From Halogranum rubrum (lineage in GTDB: Archaea; Halobacteriota; Halobacteria; Halobacteriales; Haloferacaceae): a stretch of 64,000 nt of DNA. Location: positions 1 through 64,000 of the forward strand of contig NZ_FOTC01000009.1 in NCBI RefSeq assembly GCF_900114455.1. Direction: 5' to 3'. The position numbers and the translations under genes were made by a program. This document shows positions 17,197 to 24,505 of this stretch, piece after piece (the stretch's first letter is position 1; each line of letters begins with the position of its first letter). The notes under the pieces were generated by a model that did no database searches, was not told where the DNA came from, and saw nothing but the letters and a program-made list of their open reading frames with translations.

Positions 17197-17262
17197 TCGC
17201 TCTCGTTCGCTCACGAGAGCTTTGCTCTCGTGAACGTTGACGTCGATGAAGACGACAAATAA
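17197..17262 (+). repeat. in-frame echo of the dnaK 3' end with a perfect hairpin
   Basis: After the dnaK TAG (17194-17196) the same frame reads 21 more codons to a TAA at 17260-17262. The final codons encode DVDEDDK-stop, mirroring the real DVDESDK-stop, so the end of dnaK looks duplicated. Between the two ends lies a perfect 10-bp inverted repeat, TCACGAGAGC / GCTCTCGTGA, with a TTT loop at 17211-17233. It may be a small hairpin insertion that created a new stop, and it could also act as an RNA 3' structure. Confidence 0.6.
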
Positions 17263-17411
17263 GTCGTCTCAGCGCATCACCTGCTGATTGCAGTTCTCTC
17301 TTTCCGCTGTTGCTACTCGTCGACAGTCCCGACTGTCGGCACGGGCGACACCGATTCGACGCGACAAGCGCGCTTTTCAAGTAGTTCGACCGATAACGGA
17401 TGCGATAACTG

Positions 17412-18563
17412 ATGAGCGAGGACTTCTACGACGTGCTCGGAGTATCCCGGGATGCCGACGAGGACGAGATCAAGAAGGCCTATCGGAAGAAGGCAACCGA
17501 GTACCATCCGGACGTCAGCGACGACCCCAACGCCGAGGAGAAGTTCAAACAGGTGAAGAAGGCGAAGGAGGTCCTCTCCGACGAGGAGAAACGCTCGGCG
17601 TACGACCGCATGGGCCACGACCAGTTCGAACAAGCCGAGAAGCGGGGCGGCTTCGACGGCGGTGGCGGCGGCCGCGGCGGCGGGTTCGGCGGTGGCGGTG
17701 GCATGGGTGGCGGCATGGGCTTCGAGGACATCTTCAACAACCTGTTCAACGGCGGTGGCGGCGGCCAGCGGAGTAACCGCCCGCAGAAGGGCGCGGATCT
17801 CCGCACCCGTCTGACCCTCGACCTGGAGGACGCCTTCAAGGGCGTCGAGAAACAGGTGACTATCACTCGTCCCGAGCGGTGTCCCGACTGCGACGGAAAG
17901 GGCCACCCCGAGGACGCCGACGTCGAGACGTGTTCGGAGTGTAACGGACAGGGCCAGACGACGACGGTCCAGCAGACGCCGTTCGGCCGGATGCAACAGA
18001 CCCAGACCTGTCGGCACTGTGGCGGCGAAGGCGAACTCTACAGCGAGACCTGTGACACCTGTCACGGCGACGGACAGGTGCGCAACGAGGCGACGCTCTC
18101 CGTCGACATCCCCGCCGGTATCCGCGACGGACAGAGTCTCCGGATGGAGCGCGAAGGCGCGCCCGGCGAGAACGGTGGGCCGAACGGCGACCTGCTCATC
18201 GAGATTCAGGTCACCGACCACGAGACGCTCCGTCGCGAGGGTGACGACCTGTACGTTCAACTCCCCATCTCCTTCCCACAGGCCGTCTTCGGCGCGACAG
18301 TCGACGTCGAGACGCTCGACGGAACCGTCGAGATGGACGTCCCCGAAGGGACACAGAGCGGCGAGACGTTCCGTCTGAAGGGCAAAGGAATGCCTCGTCT
18401 TCAGCGACGTGGACAGGGGAATCTCTTCGTACAGGTCCAAATCGTCACGCCAGAGAAACTCAACAAAGAGCAAAAAGAGGCGCTCAAGGAGTTCGCCGAG
18501 GCGGGCGGCGACGAAGTCGACGTGAAAGAGGGCTTCTTCGAGAAGATCAAGAACTCGTTCTGA
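17412..18563 (+). CDS. dnaJ: Hsp40 co-chaperone DnaJ
   Basis: A 383-residue type I DnaJ. The J domain (about 1-70) has HPD at 32-34. A Gly/Phe-rich region with [17 protein letters not shown]-type repeats covers about 75-115. The zinc centre has all four CxxCxGxG repeats ([32 protein letters not shown]). Two C-terminal beta-sandwich domains and a short dimerisation end follow. It stimulates DnaK ATPase and delivers clients. It starts 215 nt after dnaK, with a possible own promoter (CTTTTCAAG at about 17373-17381). Confidence 0.96.
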   Translation: MSEDFYDVLGVSRDADEDEIKKAYRKKATEYHPDVSDDPNAEEKFKQVKKAKEVLSDEEKRSAYDRMGHDQFEQAEKRGGFDGGGGGRGGGFGGGGGMGGGMGFEDIFNNLFNGGGGGQRSNRPQKGADLRTRLTLDLEDAFKGVEKQVTITRPERCPDCDGKGHPEDADVETCSECNGQGQTTTVQQTPFGRMQQTQTCRHCGGEGELYSETCDTCHGDGQVRNEATLSVDIPAGIRDGQSLRMEREGAPGENGGPNGDLLIEIQVTDHETLRREGDDLYVQLPISFPQAVFGATVDVETLDGTVEMDVPEGTQSGETFRLKGKGMPRLQRRGQGNLFVQVQIVTPEKLNKEQKEALKEFAEAGGDEVDVKEGFFEKIKNSF

Positions 18564-18576
18564 CCCGGTTTTCGGT

Positions 18577-19143
18577 TTACGACAGGTCCGGTTCCGTCTC
18601 CACGAGCGGCGTAGTCGACTCCACTTGCGTCTGTGGTTGCGTCGGCGTCGACGACGGAACGCGGCCACGCACGAAGGCGGTACTCAGCATGTGGGCCGCG
18701 GCGCCGGCGACGAGGAACCCCGCGTTCGCCGTCGGGTCGCTCGCGTAGACGAGGTTCAGCGTGTAGTGTGCGTCGAGTAGCGGTGCGAACGGCTGGATTC
18801 CCATCGGCGTGATGACGTCGCCAGCGAGATGCGTGCTGATTCCGAGTGTTCCGACGGCGAACCCGAACGTGAAGTCGCGTCGGCGACTCTGGAGAGCGGG
18901 GAGTCGCGTCGAGGCAGCGACGACACCGAACAGGAGGCCGACGGCCGTCGCCGCGACGAACGTATGCGTGATTCCTCGGTGCGGAACCGCAGACAGATAG
19001 AGGTCAACGTCGGGTGCCGACGCTGTGACGAGAAATCCGAGGACACCGACCTGCGACGCACGTCGCAACCCAGACTGCTGAAAGAACGCCGCGAGTGGAG
19101 TCGAACACAGCAGTGCGATACCAAGGTGCCCTGGGAGGTACAT
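18577..19143 (-). CDS. YdjM/DUF457-type membrane-bound metal-dependent hydrolase
   Basis: A 188-residue membrane protein of the LexA-regulated YdjM (DUF457) type. Conserved metal-ligand-like motifs lie next to membrane segments: HLG near residue 6, SAPDVDLYL near 42-50, HRGITHTF near 55-62 and HLAGDVITPMG near 104-114. Four or five hydrophobic segments span the first 150 residues. The last 35 are Thr/Pro/Glu-rich and probably disordered. The substrate is unknown; phospholipid-type hydrolysis has been suggested for relatives. It is convergent with dnaJ (13-nt gap). Confidence 0.85.
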   Translation of the reverse strand: MYLPGHLGIALLCSTPLAAFFQQSGLRRASQVGVLGFLVTASAPDVDLYLSAVPHRGITHTFVAATAVGLLFGVVAASTRLPALQSRRRDFTFGFAVGTLGISTHLAGDVITPMGIQPFAPLLDAHYTLNLVYASDPTANAGFLVAGAAAHMLSTAFVRGRVPSSTPTQPQTQVESTTPLVETEPDLS

Positions 19144-19302
19144 ACTCTCACGGCGTCGTTCTCCCCTTTAACTCTCAGACAACCATTCGGTAACTACCCC
19201 CAGTTACGCAGTGGTAAGAGTTCACATGCGTGACATACGCACACCCACCGTAGCCTTCGACTCGTGTGAAACTATTTGCACTCACGAACCGAATCTGAGA
19301 GA

Positions 19303-19623
19303 ATGGCTCACACGAAGGTGAACTACCACGATGTCGACGCCATCGGCGGGGGACTGTACTTCCTCCGGGACGCATTGAACTGCGAGAACTTCGGTGTCAC
19401 CGTCGTCGACGCCGAACCCGGATGGACGGGCAAGAAACACGACCACGTCGAATCCGACCACGAGGAAGTGTACGTGCTTGTCGACGGGACAGCGTCGCTC
19501 ACCGTCGACGGTGAGACGCTCGAACTCACTGCGGGCGACGCCGTCCGTGTCTCACCCGACGCCGTCCGGCAACTCCACAACGGCGACGTCGCGAGTACGT
19601 TGGTCATCGTGGGTTCGCCGTAA
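19303..19623 (+). CDS. small single-domain cupin protein
   Basis: A 106-residue cupin. Motif 1 is recognisable around GWTGKKHDHVESDHEEVYVLVDG (two His and a Glu as metal ligands). Motif 2 is around AGDAVRVSPDAVRQLHN, which supplies the third His. Such small cupins bind a divalent metal and act as isomerases, dioxygenases or sensors. ATG 19303 is chosen because it begins the domain directly. It lies 47 nt upstream of a COG0523 metal-chaperone GTPase on the same strand, so cotranscription and a metal-related role are plausible. Confidence 0.85.
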   Translation: MAHTKVNYHDVDAIGGGLYFLRDALNCENFGVTVVDAEPGWTGKKHDHVESDHEEVYVLVDGTASLTVDGETLELTAGDAVRVSPDAVRQLHNGDVASTLVIVGSP

Positions 19624-19670
19624 CGTCACCGCACCGACAACGATACGTGTCATACGTCCTAACAGATAAC

Positions 19671-20813
19671 ATGGCTATGAGTGACACACAACACGACCAG
19701 ATTCCGGTCACACTCGTCAGCGGCTATCTCGGGTCGGGGAAGACGACGCTCGTCAACCACGTCTTGAACGACCCGCAGGGTCACGACGTCGCCGTCATCG
19801 TCAACGACATGGGCGAGGTCAACATCGACGCCGAACTCATCGCCGACAGCTCTGAAGACGACGGCGTCGTCGACCTCTCGAACGGCTGTATCTGTTGTCG
19901 CCTCCAGTCGGACCTGCTGACCGAGGCGAAGCGACTGGCCGAGACGCGGTCGTTCGACTACCTGCTCGTCGAGGCGTCGGGCATCAGCGAACCGATTCCG
20001 GTCGCACAGGTGTTCACCGTCGGGTCCGACGAGAGCGACGTCGACCCGGCCGACTACTTCCGTCTCGACACCACCGTCTCCGTCGTCGACGCCTACGGGT
20101 TCTGGAAAGAGTTCGACGTCGACGAGGGGGTTCCGGACCGAATGCGGACGCCCGACCGCCCGCTGGCAGACGTACTCGTCGACAGCATCGAGTTCTGTGA
20201 CGTCCTCCTGCTCAACAAATGCGACATGGTTCCGGACGACGAACTAGCGCGAATCGAAGCAGTCGTCCGTGAACTCCAACCCCGCGCCGAGATTATCCGG
20301 ACTGAGTACTCGGCGGTCGACCCGTCGCTCGTGCTCGGGACCGGACGGTTCGACTTCGAACAGGCACGCAGAGAGGTGGGGTGGAAACGGCATCTCGCAG
20401 ACAGTCACAGTCACGGAGCGGAGAGCGCCAGCCACGACAAACACGACGACCACGACCACCCCTCGACCGCCGAGCGTCACGGTATCTCGTCGACGGTCTA
20501 CCGCCAGCAGCGACCGTTCCACCCGAAACGACTGCAGGCGTGGTTCGACGACTGGTCGGGCGACATCGTCCGCGCGAAGGGGTTCTTTCACCTCGCCGGT
20601 CGGCCGGACACCGTCATGGGGTTCAGTCAGGCCGGACCGTCGATACAGGCCGGCCCAATCGGTGCGTGGGGTGACGACGACCCCGAGACACGGTTGGTCT
20701 TTATCGGGACGAACCTCGACGACCTCTCGCTCGCCAGTGAACTCGACGACTGTCTCGCCACCGACGACGAACTCGATGCGGGGAGCTTCGACGACCCGTT
20801 CCCTACGACATGA
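19671..20813 (+). CDS. COG0523 (CobW/ZNG1-like) GTP-dependent metal chaperone
   Basis: A 380-residue G3E-family GTPase. Walker A is GYLGSGKT at 18-25, the metal-binding GCICC at 72-76, and the guanine-specificity motif NKCD near 183-186. A His-rich loop (repeated H-D, H-S pairs near 240-265) joins the GTPase to the C-terminal CobW domain. Family members deliver Zn or Co to client enzymes. ATG 19671 is used; an ATG two codons later is equally possible. Neighbours are a cupin, two Cys-rich microproteins and a zinc dehydrogenase, suggesting a zinc-handling locus. Confidence 0.9.
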   Translation: MAMSDTQHDQIPVTLVSGYLGSGKTTLVNHVLNDPQGHDVAVIVNDMGEVNIDAELIADSSEDDGVVDLSNGCICCRLQSDLLTEAKRLAETRSFDYLLVEASGISEPIPVAQVFTVGSDESDVDPADYFRLDTTVSVVDAYGFWKEFDVDEGVPDRMRTPDRPLADVLVDSIEFCDVLLLNKCDMVPDDELARIEAVVRELQPRAEIIRTEYSAVDPSLVLGTGRFDFEQARREVGWKRHLADSHSHGAESASHDKHDDHDHPSTAERHGISSTVYRQQRPFHPKRLQAWFDDWSGDIVRAKGFFHLAGRPDTVMGFSQAGPSIQAGPIGAWGDDDPETRLVFIGTNLDDLSLASELDDCLATDDELDAGSFDDPFPTT

Positions 20814-20958
20814 GGTCGGCTTTGAGTTCGTCCCACGACTCGTGGAAGCCGTAGGTCGACTCGCTCTCGGCGAGGTCGGCGATGGCCGCTTGATAGACGT
20901 CGTCGTACTGGAGGAGCTGCGTCCAGCCCTCGGCGTTGTACATGCAGTACTGACACAT
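20803..20958 (-). CDS. CxxC microprotein, 51 aa
   Basis: A 51-residue protein beginning MCQYCMYNAEGW, with a CxxC at residues 2-5 and a helical acidic remainder. It overlaps the 3' end of the GTPase gene by 11 nt in convergent orientation. Its start is 31 bp from the centre of a palindromic ATTAAT shared with the divergent zinc-finger gene. One CxxC can provide half of a zinc site, so metal binding may need dimerisation. Codon use is typical of real genes. Confidence 0.6.
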   Translation of the reverse strand: MCQYCMYNAEGWTQLLQYDDVYQAAIADLAESESTYGFHESWDELKADLMS

Positions 20959-20985
20959 CGTACACAGTAGTGGGGCACGAGAGAG

Positions 20986-20991
20986 ATTAAT
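20986..20991. promoter_or_regulatory. shared bidirectional TATA element of two microprotein genes
   Basis: The palindrome ATTAAT lies in the middle of a 61-bp gap between two divergent start codons (20958 and 21020), 28 nt from each. Each gene would be leaderless from this one element. No other A+T-rich site exists in the gap. Confidence 0.55.
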
Positions 20992-21019
20992 GCGTCGGGC
21001 GCGTAGGTCGACCTGACCA

Positions 21020-21148
21020 ATGGAGATGCTCGGAGGGTCCTGTCCGCACTGTGAGTGGCAGGCCGTCGCGGAGTCGTACGCAAAAATCGTCGAGTTGTAT
21101 CAACGTCACCTCAGGGACGAACACCCCGAGGCGTGGCTTCGTTCTTAG
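21020..21148 (+). CDS. zinc-finger microprotein, 42 aa
   Basis: A 42-residue protein with CPHC at 8-11, a helix of about 17 residues, then H30 and H35 (RHLRDEH), a classic C2H2-like zinc-finger arrangement with an acidic helix. Haloarchaea encode many such zinc-finger microproteins that influence stress or biofilm phenotypes. Its last four bases overlap the convergent dehydrogenase gene end. A TATA-like ATTAAT about 29 nt upstream supports a leaderless ATG at 21020; an ATG two codons in is an alternative. Confidence 0.75.
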   Translation: MEMLGGSCPHCEWQAVAESYAKIVELYQRHLRDEHPEAWLRS

Positions 21149-22305
21149 GGTTCGAGGAGGACTTTCGTCACGCCCTCTTCGCGCTTGTCGAAGCGTTCGT
21201 ACATCTCGGGGGCCTCGTCGAGGCCGACGCGGTGAGAGACGACGAAACTCGGGTCCGCGCGACCCTCGATGATGAGGTCACGGAGTTCGCGGTTGTACTC
21301 CTTGACGTTACACTGCCCAGTTCCGACCTTGAGTCCTTTCTCGAACAGTTTCCCGAAGTCGATACCGAGGCGGCCCTGTGCGGCCATCTCGTCCGGTGCA
21401 CCGGGGTCCGAAGGAACGTACAGACCGGGAACGCCGAGTTCGCCGGTCGGTCGGACGACCTGAATCAGTTGGTTCAGGACGACCGCCGGATTCTCTCGCG
21501 CCGGGTCGTAGGCGTCGTCACTGGGGTCGGTCTCGGGGTCGATTGCCTGATAGCCGACGGCGTCGACGCCTTTGTCGACCATGTCACCGTGGGCGTCTTT
21601 GATCTGTTCGACCGGGTCGGAGTCCTCGAAGTTGATGGCTTTCGCGTCACAGTGCTCTTCGGCCAGTTCGAGACGACTGTCCACGCGGTCGACCACGTAA
21701 ATCTCCGCCGCGCCCTTGACCTTCGCACTGTAGGCGGCCATCAGTCCGACCGGTCCCGCACCGAAGATGGCGATGGACTCGCCCGGTTGGAGGTTGGCCA
21801 GTTCGGTTCCATGCCACCCGGTCGGGAAGATGTCCGCGAGGAGCGAGAACGAGTCCTCGTGTTCGTCTCCGTCCGGGAGTTTGAGCGCGTTGAAGTCCGC
21901 GTACGGCACGCGGAGTTTCTCTGCCTGCCCGCCTTGATACGGTCCCATGGCGACGTAGCCGTAGGCTCCCCCCGCGAACCCGGGGTTGACGTTGGTACAG
22001 AACCCGGTGTAGCCGTTCTCGCAGTTCCGGCAGAACCCGCAAGCGACGTTGAACGGCATGACTACACGGTCGCCCTCCTCTAGTGTCGATACCCCTTCGC
22101 CGACTTGCTCGACGATTCCCATGTTCTCGTGGCCGAAGACGATTCCCGGGTCGGCGGCGGTCCGTCCCTCGTACATGTGGAGGTCGGAGCCACAGATACA
22201 GGTCGTCGTGATGTCGACGACGACGTCGTTCGGATGTTGAATCTCTGGCTCGTCGACGTCCTCGACGGCCACTTCCTTCTCTCCTTTGTAGACGACTGCT
22301 TTCAT
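21145..22305 (-). CDS. zinc-dependent glutathione-independent formaldehyde/alcohol dehydrogenase
   Basis: A 386-residue medium-chain dehydrogenase. Catalytic zinc ligands are Cys38 (in CICGSD) and His59-Glu60; structural zinc cysteines are at 89, 92, 95 and 103. The Rossmann motif GAGPVGLMA is near residue 178. A long insertion (about 232-262, rich in DPETDPSDD) and the overall pattern match glutathione-independent formaldehyde dehydrogenases, which oxidise formaldehyde or alcohols with NAD. An A+T-rich promoter lies at 22345-22372. Its need for two zinc ions makes it a conceivable client of the COG0523 GTPase nearby. Confidence 0.88.
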   Translation of the reverse strand: MKAVVYKGEKEVAVEDVDEPEIQHPNDVVVDITTTCICGSDLHMYEGRTAADPGIVFGHENMGIVEQVGEGVSTLEEGDRVVMPFNVACGFCRNCENGYTGFCTNVNPGFAGGAYGYVAMGPYQGGQAEKLRVPYADFNALKLPDGDEHEDSFSLLADIFPTGWHGTELANLQPGESIAIFGAGPVGLMAAYSAKVKGAAEIYVVDRVDSRLELAEEHCDAKAINFEDSDPVEQIKDAHGDMVDKGVDAVGYQAIDPETDPSDDAYDPARENPAVVLNQLIQVVRPTGELGVPGLYVPSDPGAPDEMAAQGRLGIDFGKLFEKGLKVGTGQCNVKEYNRELRDLIIEGRADPSFVVSHRVGLDEAPEMYERFDKREEGVTKVLLEP

Positions 22306-22504
22306 TGGTATGTGAGCACCTACCAGTGACGTAGGCGAGGAGCCGTAAATGATTGATTGTTAACTATTACCCGTCCTCTTGTGAATCTCTAGCAACTTTC
22401 ATCTGACAGGTTTGCGCACAACCTCACTGTCGTTCGGTTTCGAACGATGCAGTCGTCGTGTCGCTCTTCGGCGCGTTTTTGTCTCCGTCCCGCATACCGC
22501 GACT

Positions 22505-23230
22505 GTGAACACGCTCGGTGACCTCGTCGCTCGCGACCGGCGCTCGTCCGCACTCGCACTTCGCGTGCCGGCGCTCGACCGCGACTACAGCTATCGCGAC
22601 TTCTGTACGACGGCGTGGAAGGCGGGCAACTTCCTGAGTTTCCTCGGCGTCCGCGGCGGCGGCCGCGTCGCCATCGAACCCGACCCGCTACCCGAACCAC
22701 TGTTGACCTTCTTCGGGGCGGCCCTCCACGGTGCGACGACGACGTTCGACACGACGGACATCGACGTTCGCGCACTCGTCGTCCCGTGGGACCGAGAGGA
22801 CGACTTCGCCGACGTTCCCGGGACGAAACGTGTCGTCTACGGCGGCCCGCCGAGTGACCCCGGTGTCTCACACTGGGAGAAAGACGTGTGGAGTGAGAAT
22901 CCAGCGTTCCCACAGACCGACGTCGACCCGGCCTCACCCGTCTTGGCCAGCGGTGGCGACGAGTACAGCCACCGGACGCTCTTGACCGCCGCCGCTCGCG
23001 TCGTCGAGGACGTAGGCTTGACGGCAGACGACGACGTCGTCGTTCGCGACCCGCTCACGGACCCGGGTGTCGTCGCCGCGGGCGTCCTCGCACCGCTCTC
23101 GGTCGGTGCGACTGTCGTCTTTCCGGACCCCGACCGTGACGAATCGCAAGGAACCGTCGCCGTCGGCAGCGAGATACTCGAAGGCGACGTCCCCGAGGAC
23201 CGCACGCTCTCGCCGCCGAACGTGGTCTGA
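22505..23230 (+). CDS. truncated acyl-CoA-synthetase-like (ANL) protein, probably non-catalytic
   Basis: A 241-residue protein resembling the N-terminal part of AMP-forming acyl-CoA synthetases (YSYRDFCTTAWKAGNFLSFLGV near residues 30-51). Where a working enzyme has the Thr/Ser/Gly-rich P-loop with its Lys, this protein has ASGGDEYSHRTLL, keeping the following SHRTLL but losing the loop. The C-terminal domain with the catalytic Lys is absent; the protein ends at 241 instead of 500-650 residues. GTG 22505 begins the similarity. It is intact, with normal codon use, so it may be a conserved regulatory or degenerate paralog. Confidence 0.7.
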   Translation: MNTLGDLVARDRRSSALALRVPALDRDYSYRDFCTTAWKAGNFLSFLGVRGGGRVAIEPDPLPEPLLTFFGAALHGATTTFDTTDIDVRALVVPWDREDDFADVPGTKRVVYGGPPSDPGVSHWEKDVWSENPAFPQTDVDPASPVLASGGDEYSHRTLLTAAARVVEDVGLTADDDVVVRDPLTDPGVVAAGVLAPLSVGATVVFPDPDRDESQGTVAVGSEILEGDVPEDRTLSPPNVV

Positions 23231-23278
23231 TACCACGCCTCAGCGAACTTTTTGCTGGTTCTCCGTGACTGGAGAGTC

Positions 23279-23860
23279 GTGCCAGGTTCTACGTTCCTCT
23301 ACGGAGAGCGTCTCACGCTCCGAACCGTCGAACGCGACGATGCTGAGTTCCTCCAGCGATGGCAGTCGGACCCGAGGGTCCGCATCCCCCTCGGGATGAT
23401 GCACCCGCAGAACCGCAAGCAGGTCGAAGAAGGGATGGAGAAGTACGTCGAGAGCGACGACGGTATCAACCTCCTCGTCTGCGTCGACGACTGGGAGGAG
23501 ACGGACGGGGCTGACGGCGACGACGCCAAGGCCGACGAACCGGCCCCCATCGGCATGGTCAGCGTGATGCACCTCGACCACACTCGGCCGGAACTCGCCT
23601 ACTGGTTGGTTCCCGACGCGCGGGGTGACGGGTACGCGACGGAGGCGATGGAACTCCTCCTCGACTACACCTTCGACACGTTCGAGATTCAGGGGCTCTG
23701 GGCGCAGGCGTTCGCCTACAACGAGGGGTCGTGGGGTCTGTTGGAGCGACTCGGTTTCGAACACGAGGGGACGATGCGGAACCACCGATTCGTCCGCGGT
23801 GAGTACGTCGACGTCGTCTGCTACGGCCTCCTCCGCGAGGAGTGGAGCGACCGCGAATGA
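23279..23860 (+). CDS. GNAT acetyltransferase, RimJ/RimL type (first of a tandem pair)
   Basis: A 193-residue GNAT of the RimJ/RimL group. It starts with the typical GERLTLRTVERDDAEFLQRW. The acetyl-CoA loop is read as LVPDARGDGYATEA near residues 113-126, and the C-terminal strand is FNEGSWG-LERLGFE-like. An acidic insertion (ETDGADGDDAKADE, residues about 77-90) is absent from the next gene. GTG 23279 is chosen because the family N-terminus follows directly. Its TGA overlaps the ATG of the next paralog (ATGA), so the two are coupled. The acetyl acceptor is unknown. Confidence 0.85.
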   Translation: MPGSTFLYGERLTLRTVERDDAEFLQRWQSDPRVRIPLGMMHPQNRKQVEEGMEKYVESDDGINLLVCVDDWEETDGADGDDAKADEPAPIGMVSVMHLDHTRPELAYWLVPDARGDGYATEAMELLLDYTFDTFEIQGLWAQAFAYNEGSWGLLERLGFEHEGTMRNHRFVRGEYVDVVCYGLLREEWSDRE

Positions 23861-24405
23861 GCGAGGAACGTGACGTCGACACCACCGTCGTCGAAGGCGA
23901 ACGAGTCTCACTCCGACCCGTTGAGCGCGACGACGCGGCGTTTATGCAGCGTTCGACGACGGACCCCGACATCCGTATCCCGCTCGGGTCCACCTCGCCG
24001 AGCAACGAACACGAGAGCGAGTCGTTCATCGAGGAGTACGTCGAGGGCGACGACGGCATCTCACTCGTCGTCGAGACGGACGAGACACCTATCGGACTCG
24101 TCGCCGTGAAGAGTCTGAAGCCTGCCCGTCCGGAACTGGTCTACTGGTTCGTCCCCGAGTACCACCGGCAGGGTTACGGGACGGAGGCGGTCGGCCTCTT
24201 CGTCGACTACCTCTTTCGGACCGTCGACTGCCACGGACTCCACGCCCGGGTGTTCGCGTTCAACGAGGGTTCTCAGGGTGTCCTCGAAGGACTCGGCTTC
24301 GCCGAAGAAGGCCGATTCAGAGAGGCGAGGTTCGTCGACGGCGCGTACGTCGACGTGTTCCACTTCGGACTGCTGCGGCGGGAGTGGACAGACGCTCGGA
24401 CGTAA
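23857..24405 (+). CDS. GNAT acetyltransferase, RimJ/RimL type (second of a tandem pair)
   Basis: A 182-residue paralog of the preceding acetyltransferase: GERVSLRPVERDDAAFMQR at the start, acetyl-CoA loop WFVPEYHRQGYGTEAVG, then FAFNEGSQGVLEGLGFAEEG. Start and stop of the two genes overlap by 4 nt. The shared IRIPLG segment after the first helix shows a local duplication. Relatives acetylate protein N-termini, tRNA-derived or antibiotic substrates, and the target here cannot be read from sequence. Confidence 0.85.
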   Translation: MSEERDVDTTVVEGERVSLRPVERDDAAFMQRSTTDPDIRIPLGSTSPSNEHESESFIEEYVEGDDGISLVVETDETPIGLVAVKSLKPARPELVYWFVPEYHRQGYGTEAVGLFVDYLFRTVDCHGLHARVFAFNEGSQGVLEGLGFAEEGRFREARFVDGAYVDVFHFGLLRREWTDART

Positions 24406-24455
24406 ACCGACGTAACCGCCTCTCGACCGTATGTAGAAATTGTTTCTCTATACGT

Positions 24456-24467
24456 AGTATTAATACT
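24456..24467. promoter_or_regulatory. 12-bp palindrome before the symporter gene
   Basis: AGTATTAATACT is a perfect palindrome in an A+T-rich stretch (24432-24470), 39-50 nt before the ATG at 24506. It can serve both as the TATA region and as an operator. Confidence 0.45.
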
Positions 24468-24505
24468 TATGTGTGGGTTTGACAATCGATACGGTAGGTC
24501 AACAC

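Noticed and set aside
15247-17214. Long minus-strand open frame opposite dnaK (about 655 codons)
   Set aside because: It is an antisense shadow of dnaK with low-complexity Val/Leu/Asp composition and no domain.
17211-17233. Hairpin after dnaK as an intrinsic terminator
   Set aside because: No T-rich tract follows the stem, and haloarchaeal terminators depend mainly on U-rich sequence. It is recorded as a repeat instead.
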